The notes below the pieces were generated by a model. It ran no database searches. It was not told the DNA's origin and saw only the letters and a program-made list of their open reading frames with translations. This document shows, piece by piece, positions 45,300 through 57,667 of a stretch of 64,000 nt of DNA (position 1 is the stretch's first letter; each line of letters starts with the position of its first letter). The position numbers and the translations under genes are program-made. Origin of the DNA: Bryopsis sp. KO-2023 (Eukaryota > Chlorophyta > Ulvophyceae > Bryopsidales > Bryopsidaceae); assembly GCA_030272585.1 (NCBI GenBank), contig BSYQ01000002.1:1488001-1552000 (forward strand), in the 5' to 3' direction.

Positions 45300-45967
45300 G
45301 AAAATTAAACGGGTACTTAAAAGTAACGGCCCCCTTTTGAGCGTCCCTGTGGTGGGGTCCACTAGCGATAGTGTCTTCGACTCGGGCTTAGCCAACCCGG
45401 GTTCGAATCCTCCTTGAGTCGACCGACTCCCTCTAGTCGGTGGCTGGTGGGCTTGGCTCACGTCATTCATGCATTAAAAATGCATATAATAAATAACACT
45501 TCGTTCTTTAATCCATTGAATCAGTTCTCAATCGATTGATACACAATTAGCACGTTAAAAGTGCTTAATTGTGCGACCTCTTCTAGACAGGCTCCAGGTC
45601 GGTCTGGACAGGCAGCCCACCTGTCCAGACCGACCTGGAGCCGGTCTAAAACAGGAGAACCACCCTGTCAAGACAGGGTCGTTCCGGTTTTAGACAGGTC
45701 ACATCGCCGGTCTAATAAAGGCGAAATGTGGGTGTGACCTGTCTAAAAACGGAAAATCTGTCAGAAAACCGGTCCAGATTTCTGCAGATTTCCGAGGTTG
45801 ATTGGACCGGAGTGGACAGGACCGGACAGGTCACAACCTGTCCGGTCTTGCAAGGACCGGCGTTTTTTCGTTGGACCGGACAGGACCGGACAGGTCAGCC
45901 GGTCCATGGACAGGTTGGACCGGACCGGACCGGTTTTTCGCTGCCGGTCCGGTCGGGCCCAGGTCTG
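45300..45967. mobile_element. Right arm: tRNA-derived sequence joined to a hAT end
   Basis: This is the inverted counterpart of 36770-37232: GAGCGTCCCTGTGGTGGGGTCC, then the tRNA-like segment, AT-rich sequence, GACCGG-type units and finally GGGCCCAGGTCTG at 45967. From about 45620 to the end it matches the right half of the 641 bp MITE (28400-28748). The TTAATCCATTGAATCAGT part is the diverged counterpart of the AT-rich part of the left arm. Confidence 0.7.
45340..45480 (+). repeat. tRNA-derived (SINE-like) segment, plus copy
   Basis: A D-arm-like CACTAGCGATAGTG with A-box resemblance is followed by TTCGACTCGGGCTTAGCCAA and CCCGGGTTCGAATCC, which carries a perfect B box (GGTTCGAATCC, 45400-45410). 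The layout resembles a degenerate tRNA-Gln-like head. The body contains GACTCCCTCTAGTC and an AT-rich tail follows. Confidence 0.55.
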
Positions 45968-48599
45968 ATTGACAACTCCATCTTCATTTACTCGTAGCGT
46001 TGCTAGGAGTAACGATATATGGTGGTCCGAATAGCCTCGCAACTAGCGAGTCGCCAGGTATCAAGAAGAGCTGAAATGCTGACCTGCTCTAGATTTCTCG
46101 TTAACAGAACTCTTTTTTTCCGCCTTCCGAAGCTTTCGTGAGAAGAGGTTCCAATTAGCTTTCTTTTGGAATCAAGAGTTATTGATGTGGATGGATGTAA
46201 GGCTATCCGATTCATTGATAGTCCTTCTGTCAAGCAATGATTGGAAACAGTGGTTCCCTTTGCTCGAATCTGCCATTAATTTGGATTAGGAGGGGGGGAT
46301 TGAGAAGGTTTCCGGAAACATCATCCAAAATTTCGGAGGAAAGTCTCATAAATCTCAAAAACTTTGATTCGAATATTCAACTTCGTAGCAAAGAAACACC
46401 GAGTTTGGAGGAATGGTTAAGAAATGAGATTTTGGTTCACGACCAATCTTATAAGAAAACACAGCAGTCCTGATAGTGTTTAGCAATATGCGTGTGTGTT
46501 GATAGTATCATTTCGAGATTTTCGAGAATCCTACATTACGCGATTTCTCTTAGCCGTTTTTCACACGGTTTTTTTATGGTTGGTGCCCTGTTGTTCTCTA
46601 CATCTTAGGATAATCACAACAAAATTAAGAATTTTACAAGCAAGAGCAAATGCCTGTTCTATGCCCATTCATTCGTTCTTTAAGTTGAAAAAGGAAAGAA
46701 AACACCTCAATGCATCACCCGTCCAACTCCGTTGAACGGCTAAGCGCATAGGCAGGAATTAAGCATCCACGAGCGCGAGCGAACATTTTATCTTATAGTA
46801 CGTCTGCGGATATGTTAGTCGAAGAATGCACAATGCTTACTATTATGTCGCTCGCTTTGACAAGAAAAGTGACCGCCTTGATCATCTTTTCCCGAACGCT
46901 TACCGAAAATATACCAAAAGATAGCCTATTATAGAAAGTAGTCAAGAGAAATACAATTCGATAGATAGAAAGCAGATTCATAAAGTATTTCGAAACATCG
47001 TTTTTAGCACGACGGAGAGAGGATTTCGTTGTAGATTCTTTTTTCAAGGAGGAGGAAAGACTACAACCATGCATTTTGCATCCTCAAACGGCGTAGAAAA
47101 GTAAATAAATTCTATTGATTATAAGATTAAGAATAACGAACGGTGATGGCAATGGTTAAGGTCTTTCAATGACGACTCGTTGAAAAAAGACTCCTAACGG
47201 CAAACAGAAAGATAGAAGTTTTTGAAGCCAAGAGCCGTGGCCTTGTAGACATTGTCGCTTTTGAAATACTGACAGCCAGGATCCCCACCCTCAGCCAGCT
47301 TTGGAGTTGATTGATCTTGAATTTCCCGGTCGTGAGCCCCAAAGCAAAGATAAGGCGCCGCGCTTTACCTTCTTTAAGAGATTAGAAGGACAGAAAGAGA
47401 GCCATATGGCTTGCTTAACGATACAAACTTGAGTTTACGAGTTGACGCAAAAAACACCTGATTGAAACTCAAGAAATCGTTTCAATCTTTCTGGGGTCGA
47501 TGCCTAAGCAAACGGGTGCTAGTAGCATCCTCTTAAATACTTCCTGTTAAAGGTCGGACAATACACCTTGTTGACGTATATGGATCGTTGAGGGTGTCGA
47601 GCGATATATTGTGTGGACCCACGTATATACCACACTATATGCTTCGAAAGAATACAAGAATCCGAACGCTCAGTTCGGAAGAACACTTTATCTAAGATAT
47701 ATAAGATTGCAATTGACCCTCAAACTTCATCTTCCGTAGCTCGGATATCGAGTCTTTTAATAAGTCTTTGGCTTCGTGGTGATCTATGGGGTTGACAACA
47801 CTCTTGTACTTATTTTCGAAGGTGGCCCAAGTGAAAAGCGCGTTTGGATAATTCAATTGCGGTAACTTTTGTCACGATGTTTTTTCTCATGAGCGATGGT
47901 TCGAGGTTCTTTCACAATCGAGATTGAAGCGAGGCGGGCTCACGAGTTTTGAATTCTTTCGAGTGAACATAGGGATCTCCCCGACCCAACCGTGCATGCA
48001 CTATAGATGCGATGTAGTGAATGTCAGCCTAGAAGTAAGTCTGAATGGGATAGTTGTCATACAGAATCAAAGATGTCCTATCCGATTGCTCTTTCGCGAG
48101 CGCTCTTCAACAAAATTAAATCGAATAATTCACACCATAACCAACAAAGAAACGAAGAAGAAAAGCGAATGCCACATAGAAATAAAGTAACTTCATCCAT
48201 ATTGATGAATCATTGTAAGAGAAATTCACACTGACTGATGCAAGAAGCAAAGCTAGCTCAAAAGACGGAAAAAATAAAATGTTGAGTTACGTAACACGTA
48301 CTGGTCAAGATACTCAATAGCGCCATTGAGCTATTCTGATTGATAGAACGGAGCTGATAGCTCTAGCATGCGTACGCCATCTACACGCGATCGAAGGTGA
48401 GCAACTCCCGCATCGCATGGGTGCGGAAATGCCTCCGAATAGCGAGATCAATCTATTACTCTTAGAGTTTAATCCACAAGACCCCTTCAAATAGCAAGAT
48501 TAAAAAGAGCGAGATTAGTCCATTATTTTCGGACCTGTAGCCACGTGTCCCCTCCAAATTGCGGGACCATGGCCTTAGTCCATAAAAAGTTGAAAAAAA
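45968..48599. other. Interval without a convincing gene
   Basis: A plus frame at 46237-46473 (including NLKNFDSNIQLRSKETPSLE) and a minus frame at 46793-47074 are the longest here. Neither has motifs or splice support. Confidence 0.35.
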
Positions 48600-49121
48600 G
48601 TGGCGGAGGCTGTTGTATATAATACTGGGCTAATAAGGGAGCGGGTGAACCCCCGGTTTGGGTTCCGTGCTCACCGAGGCACTGATCAGGCTCTCTTGCA
48701 TATGGTTAATGATCCGGAGATAGATATCACGACGCGAACAGTGGCATACGTCGCTAGCCTCGACACCAAGTCAGCCTTCCACTCTGCTTGGAAGTGGGCA
48801 CTACTGTCGCGTCTTCGACTCCTCCGGGTGCCCCATTATTTGGTGCTTTGGATTGTCTCTTCTATAGAAGAACATATCAATGACATCCAGGTTCAAGGGC
48901 AGGTATTTACATTCGAATTGGAAGCAGGGACCCCACAGGGCTCTCTATTGAGCCCGGCGTTGTTCATCGCCTTTAATGGAGTTCTGGAAGATATTTGGGC
49001 GACGGTTCAAACCCTAGCGGCGGCTGCTTTTGTTGATGACATTTTTCTAAAGGCACGTGGAGTTTCGGACGAAGATGCACTGTGTATAGTTTCACTCCAC
49101 CACTTTGAAGCAAGGGAGTAA
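48600..49121 (+). pseudogene. LINE reverse transcriptase fragment
   Basis: The 173-codon frame (first codon GTG) holds several consecutive RT blocks: FGFRAHRGTDQALLHMV (block 2), VASLDTKSAFHSAWKWALL (block A with its catalytic Asp), AGTPQGSLLSPALFIAFNGV (block B) and AAAAFVDDIFLKA (block C, FVDD in place of the usual YADD). The GTPQGS...LSP form and the spacing fit I/Jockey-type non-LTR elements. The endonuclease upstream and the thumb and C-terminal region downstream are missing; intact ORF2 proteins are about five times longer. It is a truncated, inactive copy. Confidence 0.85.
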
Positions 49122-49879
49122 GTAACGAAGCGTTGGAGGATATTTCAAGGCATGTAGGTCTATTTCTAGACATGTTATGGAGAGGATGGTTCGCATGATT
49201 GGTATTATCAGGAGGGAGGATCACGGGGGATGTTTTTTTCACTTTTTGGTTTTGAATACGAGGGATACTGGAAGGCATGGTATAGTTTGTCAGCTCTTGC
49301 GCATTGCCTCTTATGATTTGGTTAAGAAATACGAGCAAAAAGTTAGAATGGAGCACAAAATAAAAGCTTATTGTCAAGTATTTTTTTTTTCATGCAAATT
49401 AAAAAAGGAGATTTTTTTTGGGAAAATTCTTAGTGAAACGAGTTTCAAAAGCCGCAAAAAAATAAAATAAAAATCTGGGTAAGGGTGCGAAAATAACCAC
49501 TACTGCAACCGTGACGCTCGTTTTGCGTGCCTTCTCATTAACATTCATTCATTTTTGATTTTTTTTATATTTCTCTTCATAGGAACTTTTTGGCTTATAA
49601 AATAAAATCCATAAAACAACGAACAATAAGCAGCGAACCGGCCGGTCGTTCGTAGATGCGAGGTATTTTAATATTTTTAATATGTTGAACAATATTATTT
49701 ATTCATTGAGATTTTTTATTTTTTATTTAAACATAGTTCTGGATGGAGCTCCTTCCTGTTCGAAACGCGAATAAAAAGATGTGATAAGGAGTACCCGTCC
49801 GCTAGGATATCGATTAGTTACTTTTGCACTTCCATTTGCAACGACAATAATACCACTATGCTATGGCTACACATCGGTG
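49122..49879. other. Interval without a recognisable gene
   Basis: The flank of the LINE fragment becomes AT-rich, with T runs near 49380 and 49558. No motif is seen. Confidence 0.35.
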
Positions 49880-50160
49880 TTTTGAATGAACCCCAAAAAG
49901 TCGGTAGCGGAGATCGAATGTTTGCTCTGGATGTCGACCCATCCACTCTTGCTCTGGCAATCGTGATAAGGGAGGAGCAGCCCAAATGTGGACGGCGCTG
50001 TTCGAGGGGTACTATGCCAGGACAACGAAACCGGCCTGGACCAGTTCTCCACGAAGATAATCCAAGTTAATATAATATTAGAGAGAAACGCAAGATGCAT
50101 TGAGATTCTTTCGCACAGAGGCATGTTCATGTGGCAACTTGGAGTTGTAGATATCACGGA
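49880..50160. repeat. Dispersed repeat, copy 2 (inverse copy at 9950-10185)
   Basis: See copy 1. On the plus strand the conserved frame reads GAAQMWTALFEGYYARTTKP. The two copies lie about 40 kb apart in opposite orientation. Confidence 0.6.
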
Positions 50161-52639
50161 GTATCGAGTAACTCATGAGTGGACGAGTTTTTTTGCGGTG
50201 ATTCTATTTGCCTTCTTTAAGTTTTGTGTTTGGTTTATACAACAAGTGCATGCGGTTATAACATCCTTGTTTTCACGAGGCTTAGGAATAAGAGATCGAC
50301 TGCCGCACAAAGGGGAATTGAGAAGATTACTAGCAAAGGGCTTTCCCCAAGATACTTTAGAGTGATGCAATATTTTGAGGTTGAAATGCTCTACTTATCA
50401 TCGATTAACTGTCGAAGACTTGCGGTGAAATGTACGATAGGAGAATAGTGTTGAGGCGACATTGAGAACTCGATCTTTAGGATTCAATTCCATTGATAGA
50501 ATGTCATTGGCGTTGAACTATTTGGAATCCAAGACAAAAAAAAATACACCTGGGAGTAATATATAGAGATTATTATAGTAAAACTTGGTTCAAATCTTGT
50601 GAGCCTGAATATAATTATTGATTTGGTATCAAAAGTCTAATATTGCTTGTATATAGTTTGAAGTCGCGTAGCTACGTGCGATTACATGTGAATTCTCCAT
50701 AAATGCTCGCAGTCGCAGCCGCCAGCCACATATGGCGCCATCAAAATCAAATAAGGGAATAAGAACAGTTTGAAAAATATTTCATCGAAAACCTTAGGGT
50801 TGTTCAAAGTAAGACGAGGTGTCCACCAACCCCCAAAATGTTTGAAAACCAAAACTTGGTGCGTCATAAAAGATGGTGATTTAGGAGGTGTGGAAATACC
50901 GAGTTTGTTGGACAAGATAAATGGAATCATCAACAAAGATTTTCGATCAGTTTCCGCACCAAGGGGCAAACGAATCTAAGTAACAAAGTCGTGTTTTAGT
51001 TGTATGACTCATGAAGCATTCACTCATTCTCTCTTGGTCGAAGAAGCGCACAAGAAGTGAGGGAGTCCGGTTGGTACTCAAAAATTCGGGATGCCTTGGC
51101 ATTGTTTTTTGTCGTCTTTGGGCCTCTGCGGATGTCGGAATATATATGTTTTCGTTGGGAACACGTTTTCCTTGCAAAACCCGATAGCCAAGGGTTTTTT
51201 CTTGCCTCACTCGAAGACAAAAACACACCACAAAGGGACTTGGATTTGGTCCACGGCTGCTTGAAGCATTGAAAAAAAAAATTAAAATAAAGCCTACGTC
51301 TTGACTAGTGAGCCAAATCTGTCCTTCAGCAGATGGGAAGCCTCTACTTCCGCTTTCCTTGCCTTGACAGAACAACTGTTCGACCTGTGCTCCACTCCAA
51401 CCAGAAAGAAAACAGTCCTAGTAAGGCTTCCGCTGAAATTAACAGGCCATCACTACTTCGTAAAACCTCTGAAAGAGTTCTAATTCTATTGGAAAAGAAA
51501 CGAAAAGATAATGTCGAGTTATATTACGGCTTGTATTCCCGATATGCCTAAAATTTGTATGGTGTGTACAATCTACAAGAAAGGCGAGGCAACATAGATA
51601 AGCAATGCGGGCACTCTTGTTCACCACCACATTAAGGTTCAAGGACGATGAAGATTGAACGCTCTGTTTCGCTATTATTTGGATATGAACACAAATCATG
51701 GAACGACTCTGCCGCCAGCAATAGCGTTTTGCTTTTTCTTCCTTCTCTCGAACGGGGACGGCAACGAATCTGTTGAATTACATATTCCTTGGTACAATCA
51801 CTAATGAAGTTTTATCATGTATTGATGTTCATGTATGACGACATATCGGGATCAAGATGTCATTACCATAATGTAACTAGGGGGCCACAGCATCACCCGC
51901 CGAATATTAATTTTCGCAAGGGACTAAAGAGACGAACCAATCACGGCGAACACAATAAGTGCGATTTGTCGATATTGATGTCAATTTTTCAGTTTGCGAC
52001 AGTGCCAAAAATAAAAGAAAGGAATTGAAATATTACTAAGGAATCATACTAGGGATCAGTCACGTATTCATCATAGGTTTTTGTTACAACCGTTAGCGAG
52101 TCGTGACAGTTTTAATCTCGACGATTTTTTTTTTTAAGTATCTAACCTTCCTAAGAATGATCGATAAAACTAGCCTTGTTTTTTAGTTCAATTCGATATC
52201 ATTATCATGAACCTGTCCCCGTGGCTACGTTTTCCTCGTTTTTTTCTCGTATGACATACACTGAAGGGCCTCTTTCTTGCGCTCTAGTGCAAGTTTCTTT
52301 TATGCGATAGACTTTACTTGAAGACCACGAAAAATTACACCGACAAAAAGATGAATAACGGTATCGACCAACAAATCCTCCAAAATCTCTCGAGGAAAAT
52401 GAGGGGTATTCGAGCTCTCTTTCTCTCTTTATCACTTCTTGTGACGGTATGATTACTGAGGTAGCTTTTGGAATAACTTCTCAACACAATTCTTTGCTAA
52501 TGCCGAATATAAATTCGTCAATTGGATCCTTATAATCATCATTTGCTACAAGCCGACGTGTATTTTTACATGATATATAAAAATGATCATTGTGGTTGGA
52601 ACCATATCACCTCGGGTGGCATACGTTGTTCTCTTAGAA
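50161..52639. other. Interval without a convincing gene
   Basis: Frames such as 50770-50979 on the plus strand (including WCVIKDGDLGGVEIPSLLDK) look protein-like, but no family is recognised and no splice structure could be built. Confidence 0.3.
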
Positions 52640-53700
52640 ATTGTTTCTTAATTCTAAGAGCTTGCTTAGGAGAGCAACAAGCATAAAAAAGGGCAATAAT
52701 GTACAAGCAAAGCAAAGTCAATTGGTTAACAGAGCTCCGCAAATAGATACCGTTCATTGTGGTGCGTTGACATTAGGAAGAAAAATTGTGGTCGGAGCTA
52801 TCCAGGGGAAACATGTCGACAATAATTTCACCAGGCCTTCTTTGATTGCACCGTACCGATCAAAATATCGTTGACTTGCATCAATCGGTGGAGACATGAA
52901 GCCTTTGATAAAGATCCTCTACGATCAAACTATTACAACCGTCGCCACCGTAACACAAACCTATATCAACACCGGACATCTTCAGACGTAGAAGAATATG
53001 ATCCCGCGAAAGGTGGAAGTGCTTGGCATAAGGCGAAAAGAAAAAAGACACTATATAATGATCATAGCATGACAAGCATGATAAGTGCGATTTATATGTC
53101 ATTGGCAATAAAACAATGCCGATGCGAACTTGAAAAAGATATGTAGGGAAGGAAATGAAGGTCAAGGATTTTGAGGAAAAGGCATATTTAATATTACATA
53201 TTTCCTTCAACATAAAAAATTTCAATAGCGAAGAGTATCATTCGGCTTCACAAACCGAGTCGGAAAGAGCATTACTAAGCTTTCGAAAGAAAGGGATCGA
53301 GTTGGAGGGAGCTTGAGTGTGATGGTCAAGGAACGGTGAACTCAATATCATGACTAACGCGAATATCTTTTCAAGTGGAACTCACCACCGACATTAAATG
53401 CTTTTTTGATCTTTCCACTCCCTCAGCATCGGTAAGCCCAACAACCTTTCCGGAAATACAAGAGAGGCACGGGATGTGCAACGCCGTTGGGCTGATTGTT
53501 TGGGGAAGGAAAAAGGAGAACTCGAGGAACACGTGGAAATTTGTTGGCTAAAGCTTCAGTGAATAGAAAAAGGAACATGAGAAGGCAAGTTTTGAGGGAG
53601 AGCTCGAAAGGGATGCGGAGATATAGAACAAATATCTTTCTGTCATGAATATCCATACCGGAGAGTCTCCGACGGAGACACGGATCAACCAATGGATGCG
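52640..53700 (+). repeat. Dispersed coding repeat, copy 2 (inverse copy at 20165-21290)
   Basis: On the plus strand it reads, in order, LVNRAPQIDTVHCGALTLGR, HRNTNLYQHRTSSDVEEYDP and REARDVQRRWADCLGKEKGE, each with a diverged counterpart in copy 1. Shared DNA landmarks include GTACAAGCAAAGCAAAG, CAACCGTCGCCACCGTAACA and CCGAGTCGGAAAGAGCATTAC. It is an old mobile-element remnant of unknown class and looks broken. Confidence 0.6.
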
Positions 53701-53831
53701 GATAACCATGATATCGTTGGAGGAAAATTAGCTCAGCTATTGAATAGCGTAAGCACATTTAGTAATGTAATATCAATCGCGTTAGAAAAAACCGCCGGGA
53801 AGCGTGAACTCTTTAGATAGCTGGGCTGGGA

Positions 53832-54341
53832 TTGATAGATGTTCTTACCGCGAAGTCCATATGTTCATCTTCAAGCCAAACAGTCTTTGAGAGGGGCACG
53901 AAGTCTTGGATCGGGACGTCATCATCGGACATGCCGCAGATAGTTAGGTGGTGGCTCGATAATTGGAGCAAAGAAAATCTCCTACCGTTCTGTGCCCGCT
54001 CTGAAAAGCATGTGTGCGGCTGGTCGGGCAATGTCAAGTCTCGTGCGCGCGACTTGCTAGACGGGCTGACGGGGAGTCAGAGACCGGAGAAGTATCAAGT
54101 CCAAGCGGCTATAGCTCAAGCGTTGTTTATTATTCGGTTCACGAATCAGTTTCATTACAGGGAAGTTAAATTCACTAGGTCATGTTTTTATATCTATTTA
54201 GGAATACCCTGCGGCATCTCTAACATCATCTTGATTTTGAAGATCGTCTGCCTTGTGGCTAGATCGGGCGAAGGAAGTGATCGACACAGATCTGGTGAAG
54301 GAAGTGATCGACACAATGTTGGAGAAAGGCATCATCACTAA
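53832..54341 (+). CDS. Hypothetical 169-residue frame
   Basis: The frame includes MPQIVRWWLDNWSKENLLPF, SRARDLLDGLTGSQRPEKYQ and AAIAQALFIIRFTNQFHYRE, which look protein-like up to about 54190. Near 54270 a 27 bp unit (GAAGGAAGTGATCGACACA plus 8 bases) occurs twice in tandem. Across that repeat another frame reads AKEVIDTDLVKEVIDTMLEK, so the true reading may change frame here, for instance by splicing. The family is not recognised. Confidence 0.35.
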   Translation: MIDVLTAKSICSSSSQTVFERGTKSWIGTSSSDMPQIVRWWLDNWSKENLLPFCARSEKHVCGWSGNVKSRARDLLDGLTGSQRPEKYQVQAAIAQALFIIRFTNQFHYREVKFTRSCFYIYLGIPCGISNIILILKIVCLVARSGEGSDRHRSGEGSDRHNVGERHHH

Positions 54342-55377
54342 TCGAAAAGGGGTTCTCGATGACGACTGTGGCGCACGTGCACAGAAAGGCAACGAAGGAA
54401 ATTGAAGAAGGTGTACAAGGAGTGTTGTGATACTGCCAGTCCCACTTAAGCCAAATATGTAAGAAGGAACGAAGAGAAGATTAGTCAAAAGAGCGCACGT
54501 GTATCATAGTGGGGAATATTCACGCAAAGGTATTGGAGCGAGCAAATCAATACACCAAATCTAATAATCCTTAAGCAAATAGGGTTCTTAAGAATTGACA
54601 AGGAGATTCGTAAGCGCTACTCAATAATTGTATTACGGCGAAATTGATGTTTGATCATCTCGAGGATTTTTTCTCAGCCTCCACAGATATATAGATCGAA
54701 ATAACCTACAGTGTTTAGTTGCCTGGTTTTGAAATTTCGCGCAAAAGTCATCGCGTTTGGTGGCGTTGGTCGTTCCGATGTAAAGTTCAGCAAATGATGA
54801 AATTTGTGATCAATGACTGAATTGGGATATAATATCACCATGGTCGGAGTTGACACCCACCCGTTGTTTCTTGGATTTTGACAATCACCCGTTCTCCCTT
54901 GACGAGTAGAGTTGGACACTACATGGATGACCGTCTCTATACGTGGTGCAACAAAATATCCACGTAAAACATATCAACCATGTTCATCACCTGAAGATAG
55001 ATGTCGATATGAGCATTGCGATTAAAGCAATCAGAGTGTACCGGACGCAAGCCCTTCAAGACTATACTCTTTGAAATAATATAAGGGTAAAGTTTGGGAT
55101 TGTTGGAGGGACGTTCAAGAGCTTCTCAAAATTTTGTCATTCGCAACAGCGGCCAACGATTGATGAAGAATTTTGACGGTTATATCCAAGAACTCAATAT
55201 CCTCCATGACTTTCATATCATCATTTTTGAAAATCCACAACGGAAATTATGCTTCAATACCAGGTTTTCGAGAAATGGAGAGATGAGTGGCGGCAGAGAG
55301 TTGCAAAGAGCTATGCCAAGTAGGTCTTTTATTCGATGTTAGCTTATGTTTCATGTTTATATTTGAAGTAATAGATC
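54342..55377. other. Interval without a recognisable gene
   Basis: Short frames only, without motifs. Confidence 0.35.
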
Positions 55378-55985
55378 CAAATTATTAATACTTTTCGATT
55401 CATAAATATTGTTGGTTCCGCCTATGTCCATGCTACAGGGGGTAAACCCAAAAGTGTAAAAACAGACATGTTTGTGAAAAGTATTGATGCTCCCAAGTAG
55501 GTCCTTCAATTAGGTTTGCAAGGACTCTTTGCTTTGGAAACCACGAATCTTATTTGATAAAACCCAGGTTGTGAATTGTCTTTCATTTCTTTTTGCAACG
55601 AGATGTTTTAAAATGCGGGCCATTCGTGTGCATTTTTGCTAAAAAGATCGCCCGAGGCATCCCACTCATTCTTTGCATCGTACAAGACTGTAACCGCTTT
55701 CGAGACGACATGTGACAGATTGTGGATCGAACGGGGGTTTAGTGGCGAGTGTTTAGTGGAGTGTTCTACCACAACCACAACCAAAGTCCCGTCACACGAC
55801 ATACCCGAGCAAATGTTGGAGCTTCCGTGGTCGGAGTGACAACGTTGTTGGATAAGCTCATTCTTCTTTTTCTCCTCTAAGATACTCGGTATAGTCTAAA
55901 GATTTGAAAGAGGCGTGGTGTTTGGACGCAACAACGAGAACGCCGGCATATGATATGTTTGATTAGTGAGATTTGGTAGTATCAC
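55378..55985. repeat. Direct repeat, copy 1 (second copy 57668-58147)
   Basis: It shares with copy 2 an ordered set of blocks: TTGTTGGTT...GGGGTAAACCCAAAA, GAAAAGTATTGATGCTCCCAA, TTTGGAAACCACGAATCTTATTT, TTTGATTAGTGAGATTT. Copy 1 has extra sequence near 55700-55800. On the minus strand a frame with LGASILFTN and LGLP is kept in both copies. The class of element is unknown. Confidence 0.7.
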
Positions 55986-56846
55986 TCCAATCCACAAGAA
56001 AGGCACGCGAAAAGATTTGCGTATTACAGTATATCCCCGAAACCGAGCAGACCCTTGATATCTTCTTGGGAGGTATGGAGGACCTCGTTTTGTTAGATGG
56101 GAAAACCGTAGCCGTCGTCGAGCTATGTGAGGCGTTACAAAAAAAAGGGAGGGAAAGAGAGAGAAGGGGGCGATCAACATTATGGGCAAAGTAAACGGAA
56201 TGGGAGGAGTTCACGGACGGTCCTATCCTGTCCTGTGCACAGGGGTCTCATCGCACGTCTGTTTGGTACGAAAAATATCACGTAAAGCTCTCAACCAAGT
56301 GCCATTGCATGGTCTTAGCATTCATAAGTTTGATCCAACCACCATGCAATCAGCTCGTGGTGCCGGAGTAACCATCATCTTGAAGTTTTGAAAAATTTTG
56401 ATAGATGGTATTAACGTGGCGATGAGGGTGTTGGCCATTTGATTCAGTCCTCTTTTAGTACAAGAAAAACAAAGCTTGCAAGGAATGATTTGTTTTTGTT
56501 ACCTTTGGTAATAGACTCTTTTTCTCAAATAGGTTTTAATGTAAGAGCGACATCATAAAATGTGTTAGAGCAAAGGTCAACCCTATAGTTCTGTACAATT
56601 ATGATTCTATAAGCGAAGCGAATCTTCCATAACAGCATTTATACTAAAGATCACCCTCCAAGTTGATAAGAAAGAGTCGAGGCTCCGGCTCCATGAAATA
56701 ACTGCAACCGATAAGAGGGCGGTGGAAGATTTGTATGGGAAACCTTAAAAAATAGTCGGTGTTTGGATTTACTATCGAGATGCTATATGGTGAGATAAAA
56801 AAAAAGATTTGAACGGGTTGGTGAACATCTCGAGCGACAAGGTAAA

Positions 56847-57068
56847 ATGTTAAATACGAAACTCGACGCTTTGAATGAAAAAGTGGATTCGCTAAGTGAG
56901 CGTATGGCGGGTTGGGAACTCAGGATGGGGGTGATAGAGGGTCGCCTGGATTCTTTTGAGGGTACTATCGAGAAACAAAGGGACAAGAGAGATGAAAGAC
57001 GCGATAGACCAGTTGTGAGCCACGTAGGGGGATGTGGATATGCAGCTCGAGACGGTGGATGCGTTTAA
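56847..57068 (+). CDS. Short coiled-coil frame
   Basis: A 73-codon frame reads LNTKLDALNEKVDSLSERMA and VIEGRLDSFEGTIEKQRDKR with regular hydrophobic heptads. This is a clear coiled coil of the kind found in gag-like or ORF1-like proteins of mobile elements. It lies between the two direct repeat copies. No other domain is visible. Confidence 0.4.
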   Translation: MLNTKLDALNEKVDSLSERMAGWELRMGVIEGRLDSFEGTIEKQRDKRDERRDRPVVSHVGGCGYAARDGGCV

Positions 57069-57128
57069 AGCGGGCCGATGAGCGCTTGGGGAATATTACT
57101 CTGTCCTTCCTCAAGGCGCAAGAAAGGT

Positions 57129-57150
57129 TATATATATATATATATATATG
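57129..57150. repeat. TA dinucleotide repeat
   Basis: About ten TA units. Simple repeat. Confidence 0.85.
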
Positions 57151-57667
57151 TCCCTAAAGTGTTGCACCTGTGTTTGATGCGCTATGGCGCTAGGGGATAA
57201 GAGAGTGGAAGGAAAAGGTCGTTGTATCTTCTTTATAACTTTACTTGTAAGGAAGTTCTATCTAACAAGACGCTTGTGGAAGGCACTCGTCCTACTCTAG
57301 GAGGGCGAGGGGACCTTGAAAAAAAGTAGCCTCGTTACATATTATGTCTTATGTGCGATGTTTGTTTTTGACCCGCGAGTTTCTTTCTACGGTATATGGG
57401 ATGTACAACTACTCGAGACCACTATACTAGTAGAGACAACGGTGAGAAAAACAAAGGGAATCAAGGAGTATGGGGAAAAAAATTCATCTTTTTCGAAGAA
57501 TGACATGAATAAGTGGCCAAACCCCAAGAACGTCTCTTTCTTTGACCTTTGACAAGGTGAATGTGTGCGATGCAATGTCGCAAGTGTACGTTGTATAACT
57601 ATAGGAAAACCCCGTCATTTGATGATATACGCCTCACGAGGTGTAGGGGATGTGTGCTATTGCCATT

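Noticed and set aside
36770-45967. Reading the framed block as a single Polinton- or Maverick-like element
   Set aside because: No polymerase, integrase, packaging or capsid motif was recognised, the ends are of hAT type, and flanking duplications do not match.
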